The position numbers were made by a program, and so were the translations under genes. Below the pieces are notes generated by a model. The model was given only the letters and a program-made list of their open reading frames with translations, ran no database searches and had not been told where the DNA came from. Source: Lysobacter sp. K5869 (GTDB taxonomy: Bacteria > Pseudomonadota > Gammaproteobacteria > Xanthomonadales > Xanthomonadaceae). Taken from it: 64,000 nucleotides of DNA. Positions 1 through 9,649 of this stretch are shown one piece after another (the first letter of the stretch is position 1; every line of letters starts with the position of its first letter). The stretch covers positions 3,263,001-3,327,000 of the forward strand of contig NZ_CP072597.1 of NCBI RefSeq assembly GCF_018847975.1, written 5' to 3'.

Positions 1-106
1 GCTTGCGGCCGACTCCTGAACGATTCCCTAGGAAGTAGCGGCAGGTACCGGATTTGCAAGGAAAAAATACTTGCAATTCCACGATCCCGGTGCTTGACTT
101 ACGCCC

Positions 107-1870
107 ATGCGAGTCAAAGGGGCCACCGTTCAGAAAGTCCTGATGGGCCTGGCGCTGCTGGCGGCGCTGGCCTGGAATCTCGCGCATGCCAGCGAAATCA
201 AAGGCTTGGAACTGCGCAACGGCGCCACCGGCACCCGCGCCGAAATCGTCCTCGACGGCGCCGGCCAGTACAAAGTCATCAGCCTCAAAGGCCCCGACCG
301 CCTCGTGGTCGATCTGCCGGCCTCGCGCCTGGGCAAGGGCGTCAAGCTTCCCGCCGGTTCCGGCCTGGTCAAATCCGTGCGCAGCGGCGAGCCGCAGCCC
401 GGCACCGCGCGCATCGTGTTCGATCTGGCCCAGCCGGTGTCGGTGCTCAAGCCGCGCATCGAGCAGGGGCCGGGCGGTCCGCGCCTGATCCTGGAATGGC
501 CGGGCGACGGCAGCGAGCCCGCGGCCGCGGTCGCCGCCGCACCGAAGGCGGCCGAGCCCAAGCCGTCCGAACCCAAGACCGTCGAGCCCAAGTCCGTCGA
601 ATCCAGGCCGGCGGTCGCCGAGCCGGCGACCGGCTTCGCCTCCGTGCCGGCGCCGAACGCGCCGAACGCCGCGGCCGAACCGGCCGATCCGGCGCTCGCC
701 TCCAACGCCGCCACCAGCAAGCTCATTTCCGAACTCGCCGCGCGCGGCGCGGGCGCGCATGCCGCGCCGACCGGCCAGCCGCCGGGCGCGCAGGCGCCGG
801 CCGTGGCCGCCGCCGCGCCGCCGCCGGCCGCGCAGCAGGCCGTCAATCAAGCCGCCAATCAGGCCGTGTTCGAGCAGGCCGCGCAGGCGCCGGTGCCGAC
901 CACCGTCGCCACCGGCGTGCCGACCCGCATCGCCACGGGCGTGCCCACCCGCATCGCGACCGGCGTGCCGACGCCGATGCCGGGTTCGGCCGCCGCCAAC
1001 GCTACTGCGACCGCCGCCGCCCCGAGCGCGCCGGCCGCCGCCGAACCGGCGCCGCCGGCCGGCGCGGTCAAGACGCTCAAGGACGTGATGCGCGGCCGCG
1101 GCATGCGCCCGCTGATCATCGCCATCGACCCGGGCCACGGCGGCCAGGATCCCGGCGCGATCGGCCAGGGCGGCAAGCGCGAGAAAGACGTGACCCTGGC
1201 CATCGGCCGCGAACTGGCGCGCCAGATCAACGCCACGCCGGGCCTGAAGGCCTACATGACCCGCGACACCGACGTGTTCATCCCGCTGCCGCGCCGCGCC
1301 CAGCTGGCGCGTCAGGCCAAGGCCGACATGTTCGTCTCGATCCACGCCGACGCCGCGGAAAACCGCAGCGCGCGCGGCTCCTCGGTGTACGTGCTCTCGC
1401 TCAAGGGCGCGACCTCGCAGCGCGCGCGCTGGCTGGCGGACAAGGAAAACGCCTCCGACCTGATCGGCGGCGTGCGCTTGCAGCAGACCGACAACACCTT
1501 GGCCTCGGTGCTGCTCGACCTGACCCAGAGCGGCCACATGAAGGCGTCCGAAGACGCCGCCGCGCACGTGCTCGAAGGCCTGCGCGACGTCGGCAACAAC
1601 CACAAGCCGCACGTGGAGAAGGCCAACTTCGCGGTTCTGCGCACCTCGGACATGCCGGCGATGCTGGTGGAGACCAACTTCATCTCCAACCCGGACGAAG
1701 AGCGCCGCCTGACCGATCCGGGCCACCAGCGCGCGCTGGCGCGCGCGGTGCTCGGCGGGATCAACAACTACTTCACCCGCCAGCCGCCGCCGGGCTCGCT
1801 GTACGCCGCGCGCGCCGAAGCCCAGCAGGGCTCGCCGCCGCAGGGCGGCGGTTTTGGCGGCAGCCCCTAA
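107..1870 (+). CDS. amiC: N-acetylmuramoyl-L-alanine amidase, AMIN plus Amidase_3
   Basis: Periplasmic zinc amidase that cuts the amide bond between MurNAc and the stem peptide, normally for daughter-cell separation. The 587-residue protein has an N-terminal signal peptide ending near the AHA at 26-28, an AMIN septum-targeting domain at about 30-130, a long Pro/Ala-rich linker at about 135-330 and an Amidase_3 domain to about 567. Family zinc ligands are visible: H344 in DPGHGG, E359 in KREKD, H413 in SIHAD and E522 in LVETNF. The linker contains a short tandem repeat of GVPTRIAT. mutL follows on the same strand, the same order as amiB-mutL in enterics. The AmiC label rather than AmiB is a family-level guess. 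Confidence 0.93.
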   Translation: MRVKGATVQKVLMGLALLAALAWNLAHASEIKGLELRNGATGTRAEIVLDGAGQYKVISLKGPDRLVVDLPASRLGKGVKLPAGSGLVKSVRSGEPQPGTARIVFDLAQPVSVLKPRIEQGPGGPRLILEWPGDGSEPAAAVAAAPKAAEPKPSEPKTVEPKSVESRPAVAEPATGFASVPAPNAPNAAAEPADPALASNAATSKLISELAARGAGAHAAPTGQPPGAQAPAVAAAAPPPAAQQAVNQAANQAVFEQAAQAPVPTTVATGVPTRIATGVPTRIATGVPTPMPGSAAANATATAAAPSAPAAAEPAPPAGAVKTLKDVMRGRGMRPLIIAIDPGHGGQDPGAIGQGGKREKDVTLAIGRELARQINATPGLKAYMTRDTDVFIPLPRRAQLARQAKADMFVSIHADAAENRSARGSSVYVLSLKGATSQRARWLADKENASDLIGGVRLQQTDNTLASVLLDLTQSGHMKASEDAAAHVLEGLRDVGNNHKPHVEKANFAVLRTSDMPAMLVETNFISNPDEERRLTDPGHQRALARAVLGGINNYFTRQPPPGSLYAARAEAQQGSPPQGGGFGGSP

Positions 1871-1900
1871 CTAGCGGCGCGCTCAGACAGCAGACTTCGA

Positions 1901-1930
1901 CGGCCCCGGCGATCCCGGGGCCGCTTTCGT
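1901..1930 (+). terminator. Probable hairpin terminator after the amidase gene
   Basis: A perfect 9-bp stem (CGGCCCCGG, 1901-1909; CCGGGGCCG, 1915-1923) with a 5-base loop is followed by a weak T-rich stretch. It lies 30 bases after the amidase stop and would partly separate it from mutL. The poor T tract lowers confidence. Confidence 0.55.
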
Positions 1931-2108
1931 TCGGGCTACTTTGGTCCGGCTGTTTTCCTTCGGGCCGCCGTCCTTGCTGCCGGAACCATCGCAGCCTCGC
2001 CGCCGGCGCAACGCTGAGAGCGCAGGATGCGGATCGCGGAGCCGCGGCGGCAGCGGCTATCATCGATTCCCAATCCCCCGCGGTGCCTGCGCGCACCGGA
2101 ACGCCGCC

Positions 2109-3986
2109 GTGACCATCCGCCAGCTCCCCGACACCCTCATCAACCAGATCGCCGCCGGCGAAGTGGTCGAACGGCCCGCGTCCGTGGTCAAGGAATTGGT
2201 CGAAAACGCGCTCGACGCCGGCGCGCGCCGGGTCGATATCGATCTGGAAGAAGGCGGCGTGCGCCTGATCCGCATCCGCGACGACGGCAAGGGCATCGCC
2301 GCCGACGAACTGCCGCTGGCGGTGTCGCGCCACGCCACCAGCAAGATCGCTTCGCTCGACGATCTGGAAGGCGTCACCACGCTCGGCTTCCGCGGCGAAG
2401 CGCTGCCGTCGATCGCCTCGGTCAGCCGCTTCTCGCTGTCCTCGCGCCGCATCGGCGAAGACCGCGGCGCGGTGCTGGAAATCGACGGCGGCCGGGTCGG
2501 CGAGATCGCGCCCAAGCCGCATCCGCAAGGCACCACGGTCGAAGTGCGCGACCTGTTCTTCAACGTGCCGGCGCGGCGCAAATTCCTCAAGGCCGAGCGC
2601 ACCGAACTCGGCCACATCGAAGAATGGCTGCGCCAGCTCGCGTTGGCGCGGCCGGATGTCGAACTGCGCGTCTCGCACAACGGCAAGCCGACCCGGCGCT
2701 GGAAAGGCGAGGGCGATCTGGTCGACATCGGTCTGTCGGACGTGCGCATCGGCGAAGCGCTGGGCGAGGAGTTCGCCCGCAACGCGCTGCGCGTGGACCA
2801 CAGCGGCGCGGGCCTGCGCCTGCACGGCTGGATCGCGCAGCCGTCGTACAACCGCGCCAGCGCCGATCAGCAATACCTCTACGTCAACGGCCGCGCGGTG
2901 CGCGACCGCAGCGTCGCGCATGCGGTGAAGCAGGCGTATTCGGACGTGCTGTTCCATGGCCGGCAGCCGGCGTACGTGCTGTTCCTGGAACTCGATCCGC
3001 GCCGGGTCGACGTCAACGTGCACCCGGCCAAGCACGAGGTGCGCTTCCGCGACGCGCGGCTGATCCACGACTTCGTCTATCGCACGCTCAACGACGCGCT
3101 GGCCGAAACCCGCGCCGGCAGCTTGCCGTCGGCGCAGACCGGCGAGTTCGGCGCCGGCGGTCATCCGGCCGCGCAGGGCGAATCGGCCGGCGCCGCCGCG
3201 GCGCCGTCGCAGGCGACGATGTATCAGTACCGTCCGACCGCGCCGCTGGCGTTTCGCGTGCAGGAGACGCAGGCCGGTTACGCCGCGCTTTACGGCAGCC
3301 ACAACGGCGGCGCTGCTTCGGGCGGTTTCGCGTCGGGCGGCGGCAGCGCCTATGCCGCGCCGTCGTCGGCGCCCGCGCTGCCGCACAGCGACGACGACAG
3401 CTTGCCGCCGCTGGGCTACGCCATCGCCCAGTTGCACGGCATCTACGTGCTGGCCGAGACCGCCGAAGGCCTGATCGTGGTCGACATGCACGCCGCGCAC
3501 GAGCGCATCGGCTACGAAAAGCTCAAATCCGCCCACGACGGCGAAGGCCTGCGCACCCAGCCGCTGCTGGTGCCGGCGACCTTGGCGGTGTCCGAGCGCG
3601 AAGCCGAAGTCGCCGAGCGCGAAGAGGCGACGTTGATCGCGTTGGGCTTCGAGGTCACCCGCGCCGGCCCGCAGTCGCTGACCTTGCGCGCGGTGCCGGC
3701 GCTGCTCGCCCACGGCGACGTCGAGGCGCTGCTGCGCGACGTGCTGGCCGATCTGCGCGAACACGGCGAATCGCGCCGGGTCGGCGCGGCCCGCGACGAG
3801 TTGCTGGCGACCATGGCCTGCCACGGCGCGGTGCGCGCGAATCGCCGTCTCACTTTGCCCGAAATGAACGCCTTGCTGCGCGAAATGGAGGCGACCGAAC
3901 GCTCCGGGCAATGCAATCATGGGCGCCCGACCTGGGCCCGCTTCACCCTGTCGGAAATCGACCGCTGGTTCTTGCGAGGGCGCTGA
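2109..3986 (+). CDS. mutL: DNA mismatch repair protein MutL, endonuclease type
   Basis: GHKL ATPase that links MutS to downstream steps of mismatch repair. The GTG at 2109 begins [20 protein letters not shown], the conserved MutL N-terminus, so the upstream in-frame extension is rejected; the product is 625 residues. The N-terminal half shows [16 protein letters not shown] and [10 protein letters not shown]. The C-terminal domain has [12 protein letters not shown] at 459-470, which fits the metal-binding endonuclease motif DQHA(X)2E(X)4E with Met for Gln, plus [14 protein letters not shown] at 602-607 and a terminal FLR. These mark the nicking MutL type found in bacteria without MutH. A low-complexity linker lies between the halves. 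The next gene overlaps the stop by one base. Confidence 0.97.
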   Translation: MTIRQLPDTLINQIAAGEVVERPASVVKELVENALDAGARRVDIDLEEGGVRLIRIRDDGKGIAADELPLAVSRHATSKIASLDDLEGVTTLGFRGEALPSIASVSRFSLSSRRIGEDRGAVLEIDGGRVGEIAPKPHPQGTTVEVRDLFFNVPARRKFLKAERTELGHIEEWLRQLALARPDVELRVSHNGKPTRRWKGEGDLVDIGLSDVRIGEALGEEFARNALRVDHSGAGLRLHGWIAQPSYNRASADQQYLYVNGRAVRDRSVAHAVKQAYSDVLFHGRQPAYVLFLELDPRRVDVNVHPAKHEVRFRDARLIHDFVYRTLNDALAETRAGSLPSAQTGEFGAGGHPAAQGESAGAAAAPSQATMYQYRPTAPLAFRVQETQAGYAALYGSHNGGAASGGFASGGGSAYAAPSSAPALPHSDDDSLPPLGYAIAQLHGIYVLAETAEGLIVVDMHAAHERIGYEKLKSAHDGEGLRTQPLLVPATLAVSEREAEVAEREEATLIALGFEVTRAGPQSLTLRAVPALLAHGDVEALLRDVLADLREHGESRRVGAARDELLATMACHGAVRANRRLTLPEMNALLREMEATERSGQCNHGRPTWARFTLSEIDRWFLRGR

Positions 3987-5002
3987 TGACCGCCGCTGTC
4001 CGTTCGCCTGCCGTGACCGTTCCGCCCGTCGCGTTCCCGTGGCGCGGGCTGCTGTGCGCGGCGCTGCTGCTGCCGGCGCTGGCCGCCTGCGATTCGCCCG
4101 AACAAAAGGCGCAGCGCGCCAAGGAAGCCGAGCGCGTCGCCCACGCCGGCGAGGATTTCAAGCGCGATCAGCAGTTGTGGCGCGAGCAGCGCAGCGCCGA
4201 ACTGCTCAAGCCCGACGGCTGGACCAGCCTGGTCGGGCTGCATCCGATCGAGGCCGGCTCGCATTACTTCGGCAGCGATTCGGACAACGGCATCCGCCTG
4301 AGCGTCGGTCCCGGCCATCTGGGGTTGCTGAGTCTGGACAAGGGCCGGCTGCGCTTCGTGCCCGAGCGCGGGCTGGCGCTGACCCTCAACGAACAACCGC
4401 TCAAGGGCGCGGCGGTGCTGCTGGCCGACGATTCGCCGGCCGGCCCGACCCGGATCGGCTTCGACGAGGGCAAGGGCGTGCTGACCGCGATCAAGCGCGG
4501 CGGCAATCTGTACTTGCGCGTGCGCCACGCCGACGCGCCCAGCCGCACCGGCTTCGGCGGGATCGACTACTGGCCGGTGCAGCAGGATTGGAAGCTCAGC
4601 GCCAAGTTCGTCGCCCATCCGGCCGGGCAGACCATCGAGGTCGCCAACATCATCGGCGTGATCGAACCCACGCCGAACCCCGGCGCGGTCGAGTTCGAGC
4701 GCGACGGCCGCACCTATCGCATCGAAGCGCTGGACCAGGGCGGCGAAGAACTGATGCTGGTGTTCGCCGACCGCACCAGCGGCCACGGCAGCTACAGCGC
4801 CGGACGTTTCCTCGACGTGGCGCGGCCGAATCTGCAGGGCAAGGTGACGGTCGATTTCAACAAGGCCTACAACCCGCCGTGCGCGTTCACCCCGTTCGCG
4901 ACCTGCCCGCTGCCGCCGGAGGGGAACCGGCTGGATCTGGAGATCACGGCGGGGGAGAAGGCTTACAAGGCTGCGGAGAAGGCGGCGGCGACGGCTTCCT
5001 GA
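3986..5002 (+). CDS. DUF1684 family lipoprotein
   Basis: Protein of 338 residues whose ATG shares one base with the mutL stop (TGATG), so it is probably translationally coupled to mutL. The N-terminus has a hydrophobic stretch ending in LPALAAC, a lipobox, so the mature protein should be lipid-anchored in the envelope. The body matches DUF1684: an early WREQRSAELLKPDGWTSLVG stretch and a conserved C-terminal block with FNKAYNPPCAF. The biochemical role of the family is not established. It is followed by a repeat region. Confidence 0.85.
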   Translation: MTAAVRSPAVTVPPVAFPWRGLLCAALLLPALAACDSPEQKAQRAKEAERVAHAGEDFKRDQQLWREQRSAELLKPDGWTSLVGLHPIEAGSHYFGSDSDNGIRLSVGPGHLGLLSLDKGRLRFVPERGLALTLNEQPLKGAAVLLADDSPAGPTRIGFDEGKGVLTAIKRGGNLYLRVRHADAPSRTGFGGIDYWPVQQDWKLSAKFVAHPAGQTIEVANIIGVIEPTPNPGAVEFERDGRTYRIEALDQGGEELMLVFADRTSGHGSYSAGRFLDVARPNLQGKVTVDFNKAYNPPCAFTPFATCPLPPEGNRLDLEITAGEKAYKAAEKAAATAS

Positions 5003-5040
5003 GGGGGCTCGCGTTGTTTCGGCGCGAGATCAATCCGGAG

Positions 5041-5304
5041 ACTTCAAAGTCCTGTCGCGATAAATTCCTCGATTCCCGCGTTCGCGGGAATGACCTCAGA
5101 TGGCTTTCGCCGCGTCTATCCCGGACCGTCACCCCCGCAGAGGCGGGGATCCAGAGACTTCAGAGTCCTGTCGCGATAAATCCCTGGATTCCCGCGTTCG
5201 CGGGAATGACGTTAGGTGGGTTTCGCCGCGTCTGTCCCACACCTTAGGCGGGTTTCGCCGCGTCTGTCCCACACCGTCATCCCCGCGAAAGCGGGGATCC
5301 CGAG
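5041..5304. repeat. Tandem palindromic repeats (CCCCGC-GCGGGG family)
   Basis: This stretch fills most of the 523-base gap between the DUF1684 and TraB/GumN genes. Two diverged direct copies (5041-5156 and 5157-5304) each begin ACTTCARAGTCCTGTCGCGA and carry two small palindromes: ATTCCCGCGTTCGCGGGAAT and a CCCCGC...GCGGGGATCC hairpin. The second copy contains an internal 32-base direct duplication (5212-5243 and 5244-5275, one mismatch). A related pair lies at 52651-52734. No gene is seen; the rest of the gap, to 5525, is probably leader and promoter of the next gene. Confidence 0.85.
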
Positions 5305-5525
5305 CCTTCAGCGCCATGCTCCGCCGAAGCCCGTCTCAGACTTCGCGGCAACGAACGCGGGCGAATTCCCCAGCCCCGCGCCGCGCCGCTGTGCGGCCGC
5401 GGGCGTTTACGGCTTCGTAATACGAACCCCAACCGCGACGGCTTACACTGAGCGCCCGTTTCCTCGCGCCGCGCGCCGCATCGCGCCGCGGCCGCCGCCT
5501 GCTCATCCGAGGTCTTCGTCGCCCC

Positions 5526-6593
5526 ATGCGGTTGCTCAAGCTGTTCGTCCTGCCCCTGTGCGCCGCGGTCGCGCTGAGCGCGCCGCTGACTTCGGCCACC
5601 GCGACCGGCGCGGTCGCGCAGGCGGCCAAGGCCGCGGCCAAGCCGCCGCCGGTGCCGCTGCTGTGGCGGGTGTCGGACGCCGACAACGCGGTCTATCTGC
5701 TGGGCTCGTTCCACTTGCTGCGCGCCGACGATTACCCGTTGTCCTCCGACATCGACCGCGCGTTCGCCGCGTCCGACAAGTTGGTGTTCGAGGTCGCGCC
5801 GGAAGAGATGTTCGATCCGAGCGTCGGCCAGCGCTTCATGCAGCGCGCGCGCTTCGAGGACGGGCGCACGCTCAGCCAGGCCTTGCCGGCGGATCTGCGC
5901 GAGAAGCTCAACCGCGTGCTGGCCAAGAACGGCCGCTCGCTGAGTCAGGTCGACGCGCTGGAGCCGTGGTTCGTCAATCTGTCGCTGGTGCTGGGCGTGT
6001 CGCAGTCGCTGGGCTTCAGCCCGCAGCTGGGCCTGGACCAATACCTGATGCGTCAGGCCGCCGAGGCCGGCAAGGGCGCGGCGGGGCTGGAGAGCATGGA
6101 TCACCAGCTCGACGTGATGGACGCCAGTCCCGCCGACGAGCAGGTCAAGGCGCTGCGCGAGTTCCTCGATCAGCCGACCGAAGTGCCCGGCATGCTCGAG
6201 GAGATGCACACCGCGTGGCGCGAGGCGGACCTCGCCAAGCTCGACGAGAAGGCGCGGGTGGAGATGCAGCAGAAGACGCCGCAGACCTATCGCATCGTCA
6301 ACGTCGAGCGCAACGAAGCCTGGGTGCCGCAGATCCAGAAGCTGCTCGACGATCAGAAGAAGGGCGACACGCTGGTCGTGGTCGGCAGCCTGCATTTGCT
6401 CGGCGGCGACGGTTTGGTCGAGCGCTTGCGCGCGAAGGGCTACAAGATCGAGCGGATCTGCTCGGCGTGCGCGGCGGGGACGCCGGATCTCGCGCCGATG
6501 CCCGCGCTCGTGCCGGCGGCGGCGCCGTCGGTGCGGTTGACGCCGGACGATCCGCGCGAGAGCAAGACGGTCGAGCCTAAGCCCAAGCGCTGA
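5526..6593 (+). CDS. TraB/GumN family protein, exported
   Basis: Protein of 355 residues with a signal peptide (about 1-27). It belongs to the TraB/GumN family, whose members resemble the Tiki/erythromycin-esterase-like fold and are often predicted metal-dependent proteases or hydrolases. Visible family signatures are VYLLGSFHLLRADDYPLS near residue 56 and a C-terminal VVVGSLHLLGGDGLVERLR before GYKIERI. A C-terminal tail rich in Pro/Ala follows. Xanthomonads carry several paralogs, one in the gum cluster, but no exopolysaccharide genes occur here. Substrate unknown. Repeat elements flank it on both sides. Confidence 0.88.
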   Translation: MRLLKLFVLPLCAAVALSAPLTSATATGAVAQAAKAAAKPPPVPLLWRVSDADNAVYLLGSFHLLRADDYPLSSDIDRAFAASDKLVFEVAPEEMFDPSVGQRFMQRARFEDGRTLSQALPADLREKLNRVLAKNGRSLSQVDALEPWFVNLSLVLGVSQSLGFSPQLGLDQYLMRQAAEAGKGAAGLESMDHQLDVMDASPADEQVKALREFLDQPTEVPGMLEEMHTAWREADLAKLDEKARVEMQQKTPQTYRIVNVERNEAWVPQIQKLLDDQKKGDTLVVVGSLHLLGGDGLVERLRAKGYKIERICSACAAGTPDLAPMPALVPAAAPSVRLTPDDPRESKTVEPKPKR

Positions 6594-6625
6594 ATCCGGA
6601 TGCGACGTAGCGTCCCGCGCTACGT

Positions 6626-6880
6626 GTAGGAGCGGCGTAAGCCGCGACCAACCGAAGCGACTAACGCAAGCGAACCATCAGAAACCGAGAACCCCGGCGA
6701 CGCTTTCGCAGAATCAACCCTCATCCATCCGGGCTTCGGGGCCTGCGTGGTATTCAAGCGAATCATCAGAAGCCGAGAACTTCGGCGACGTTTTCGCAGG
6801 ATCAAGGCTCATCCATCCGGGCTTCGGAGCCCGCATGGTATTCAATCGCTTCGTTGGGTCGCGGCTCACGCCGCTCCTAC
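6626..6880. repeat. Composite repeat: inverted REP pair enclosing an 88-bp tandem repeat
   Basis: The 327-base gap between the convergent TraB/GumN and ferredoxin genes is almost filled by one element. Its ends are near-identical inverted copies of about 35 bases: GTAGGAGCGGCGTAAGCCGC at 6626-6645 with its continuation to 6660, and the reverse complement at 6846-6880. Inside lie two direct copies of an 88-base unit (6670-6757 and 6758-6845) sharing the segment CTCATCCATCCGGGCTTCGG. No coding sequence is evident. Confidence 0.85.
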
Positions 6881-6920
6881 AGGTAGATCGCCGGCAACGC
6901 GTTGAACGACGCGAGCGCGC

Positions 6921-7331
6921 CTAAGCGGCGGGCGCGACCAACACGATGCAATCCACCGGACACGCCGGCACGCACAGCTCGCAGCCGGTGCACAGCGGTT
7001 CGATCACCGTGTGCATGTGCTTGGCCGCGCCGACGATGGCGTCGACCGGGCAGGCCTGGATGCACTTGGTGCAGCCGATGCAATCGGCTTCGACGATCAG
7101 CGCCACCGGCGGTGCCGGCAGATGGCGGCCGCGTTCGCGGTCGAACGGTTTGGCCGCCACGCCCAACAACTTCGCCAACGCGCGCGCGCCGGCGTCGCCG
7201 CCCGGCGGGCAGCGATCCACGTCGGCTTCGCCGCGCGCCATCGCCTCCGCGTAGGGTCGGCAACCGGCGTAGCCGCACTGGCCGCATTGGGTTTGCGGCA
7301 GCAGGCGGTCTAGGCGTTCGGTTAGATCCAT
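6921..7331 (-). CDS. rsxB: RnfB/RsxB-like ferredoxin, stand-alone
   Basis: Iron-sulfur protein of 136 residues. Residues 1-45 form an Fe-S domain with C16, C19, C24 and C41 (CGQCGYAGC...DRC), as in the RnfB subunit. Two 4Fe-4S ferredoxin motifs follow: [12 protein letters not shown] and [12 protein letters not shown]. No other Rnf/Rsx subunit genes are nearby, and the N-terminal membrane helix of true RnfB is absent, so it is probably a soluble electron carrier. In xanthomonads this short RnfB-like gene commonly sits beside metG, as here. The partner redox enzyme cannot be told from the sequence. Confidence 0.88.
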   Translation of the reverse strand: MDLTERLDRLLPQTQCGQCGYAGCRPYAEAMARGEADVDRCPPGGDAGARALAKLLGVAAKPFDRERGRHLPAPPVALIVEADCIGCTKCIQACPVDAIVGAAKHMHTVIEPLCTGCELCVPACPVDCIVLVAPAA

Positions 7332-7431
7332 AAGAGCAGGAGTTAGCGAATAGGCGTTAGAAGTTAGCGAAAATCTAGAAGCGGCTGCTTGCTCTCGCTA
7401 TCTCCTAACTCCTAACCGCTACCTTCCAGCC

Positions 7432-9519
7432 TCACCTCACCGGCATGCCCGGCTGCGCCCCGCCATCGGCATCCAGCAGGAACAAGCCGCCGCCGTCGAA
7501 GCCGGCCGAGAGGATCATGCCTTCGCTCAGGCCGAAGCGCATTTTGCGCGGGGCGAGGTTGGCGATGAACACCACGCTGCGGCCGATCAGCTTCTCGGGC
7601 TCGGCGTAGGAGCCGCGGATGCCGGAGAAGATCTGGCGCTTGCCCAGGTCGCCGGCGTCGAGCTCGAAGCGCAGCAGCTTGTCGGAGCCGTCGACGAATT
7701 CGCAGGCCAGCACCTTGCCCACGCGCAGGTCGAGCTTGGCGAAGTCGTCGATGGCGATGGTGGCGGGGCCGTCGCTCGCCGCGGCGGCGGGCTTGGGCGC
7801 GGCGGCCGCAGCCGCGGGCTTGGCGGTTTCGGCCTTCGCGGCCTCGCTCTTGGCGGGCGCGGCGGCGGCGAGGGATTCCTTGCTGGCTTCGATCATGGCT
7901 TCGATCAATTTCGGGTCGATACGGGTGAACAACGGGACGTAAGCGGCGATGTCGCGCGCGACCAGCGGCTGGTCGAGGTCGCTCCAGCGCGCCACCGGCG
8001 CGGCGAGGAAGGCTTCGCTCTGCGCGGCCACGCGCGGCAGCACCGGCTTGAGCGCGGCGGCGAGCACGCGGAACAGGTTCAGGCCCTGGGTGCACACCGC
8101 CTGCAGTTCGGCGTCGGCGCCGTCCTGCTTGGCCAGCACCCACGGCTTGCGCTCGTCGATGTACTTGTTGGCTTCGTCGGCCAGCGCCATGGTCAGGCGC
8201 AGCGCGGTCGCGGCTTCGTTGGCCTCGTAAGCGCGGGCGATCGGCGCGATCTGCTCGACGAAGCGCGCGTACATCGCCGGCTCCGGCAGCGCGTCGGCGA
8301 GACGGCCGGCGAAGCGCTTTTCGATGAAGCCGGCGCAGCGGCTGGCGAGGTTGACGAACTTGCCGACCGTGTCGGCGTTCACCCGCGCGACGAAGTCGGC
8401 GAGGTTGAGGTCGATGTCCTCGACGCCGCCGGTGGTCTTGGTGGCGAAGTAGTAGCGCAGCGCTTCGGGATCCAGGCCTTGATCGAGATAGGTGCGGGCC
8501 TGGATGAAGGTGCCGCGCGACTTCGACATCTTCTCGCCGTTGACCATCAGATAGCCGTTGACGTGCAGCCGCGTCGGCGCGCGGAAGCCCGCGCCGTGCA
8601 GCACCGCCGGCCAGAACAGGCCGTGGAAGGTGACGATGTCCTTGCCGATGAAGTGGTGCAACTCGGCCTGGCTGTCGCGGGCGAGATACGACCAGAAATC
8701 CAGGCCTTGCTTCTCGCACAGCGTCTGGAAGCTGCTGAGGTAGCCGATCGGCGCGTCGATCCATACGTACAGGTACTTGCCCGGGTGGCCGGGAATCTCG
8801 AAGCCGAAGTAGGGCGCGTCGCGCGAGATGTCCCAGGCGCGCAGGCCGCCGTCGGCGTCGAGCCATTCGTGCAGCTTGGCTCGGATGCCCGCGGTGGCGA
8901 CGTCGCCGGCGAGCCATTCGCGCAGGAACGTCTCGAAGTGGCCGACCTCGAAGAAGAAGTGTTCGGACTCGCGCAGCTCCGGCGTCGCGCCGCTGACCAC
9001 CGAATGCGGTTCGAGCAAGTCGGTCGGCGCGTAGGTCGCGCCGCAGTTCTCGCAGTTGTCGCCGTATTGGTCGGGGGTCTTGCAGTTCGGGCAGATGCCC
9101 TTGACGTAGCGGTCGGGCAGGAACATCTGCTTGACCGGGTCGAACAGCTGCGCGACCGAGCGGCGGCCGATGTGCCCGTTGTTGTCCAGGCGCGCGTAGA
9201 TCGCCTCGGTCAACTGGCGGTTGGCGGCGGAGTGGGTGGAGTCGTAATGGTCGAAGGCCACGCCGAAATCGGCGAAGTCGCGCTCGTGGCGGACCTGGAT
9301 TTCGGCGATGTAGGCCTCCGGCGTCTTACCGGCCTTTTCCGCGCCGAGCATGATCGGCGTGCCGTGGGTGTCGTCGGCGCAGATGTAGTGGACGGTGTGG
9401 CCGGCCATGCGCTGCGCCCGCACCCAGATGTCGGCCTGCATGTAGCCGACCAAATGGCCGAGGTGCAGGTCGCCGTTGGCGTAGGGAAGGGCGTTGGAGA
9501 CGACGATTTCGCGTGTCAT
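7432..9519 (-). CDS. metG: Methionine--tRNA ligase
   Basis: Charges tRNA-Met with methionine in the cytoplasm. The ATG at 9519 starts MTREIVVSNALPYANGDLHL, the family N-terminus; longer in-frame starts lie in repeat-rich DNA and are rejected. The 695-residue protein has the HIGH-equivalent HLGH at 19-22, a zinc knuckle CPNCKTP...CENCG, KMSKS at 330-334, an anticodon-binding helical domain, an Ala-rich linker and a C-terminal OB-fold tRNA-binding (dimerisation) domain of about 100 residues starting near AIDDFAKLDLRVGK. Length fits the long form found in enterics. Confidence 0.97.
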   Translation of the reverse strand: MTREIVVSNALPYANGDLHLGHLVGYMQADIWVRAQRMAGHTVHYICADDTHGTPIMLGAEKAGKTPEAYIAEIQVRHERDFADFGVAFDHYDSTHSAANRQLTEAIYARLDNNGHIGRRSVAQLFDPVKQMFLPDRYVKGICPNCKTPDQYGDNCENCGATYAPTDLLEPHSVVSGATPELRESEHFFFEVGHFETFLREWLAGDVATAGIRAKLHEWLDADGGLRAWDISRDAPYFGFEIPGHPGKYLYVWIDAPIGYLSSFQTLCEKQGLDFWSYLARDSQAELHHFIGKDIVTFHGLFWPAVLHGAGFRAPTRLHVNGYLMVNGEKMSKSRGTFIQARTYLDQGLDPEALRYYFATKTTGGVEDIDLNLADFVARVNADTVGKFVNLASRCAGFIEKRFAGRLADALPEPAMYARFVEQIAPIARAYEANEAATALRLTMALADEANKYIDERKPWVLAKQDGADAELQAVCTQGLNLFRVLAAALKPVLPRVAAQSEAFLAAPVARWSDLDQPLVARDIAAYVPLFTRIDPKLIEAMIEASKESLAAAAPAKSEAAKAETAKPAAAAAAPKPAAAASDGPATIAIDDFAKLDLRVGKVLACEFVDGSDKLLRFELDAGDLGKRQIFSGIRGSYAEPEKLIGRSVVFIANLAPRKMRFGLSEGMILSAGFDGGGLFLLDADGGAQPGMPVR

Positions 9520-9649
9520 GGCGGGGGTGGCCGTGGGTGGTCGTGAATTATGGCATGGGCCGCCGCGGCGCTCGGCCGTGGCGGAGTGGGTGGAACGCGT
9601 GGAAAGGCCTTCGGGCCTTGCCTGTGCAGAACGAATCGGTGGGGCGAAA

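Noticed and set aside
2027..5002. 991-residue frame joining sequence upstream of mutL to the DUF1684 gene
   Set aside because: Only the last 338 residues match a family; the first part is mutL read in a wrong frame.
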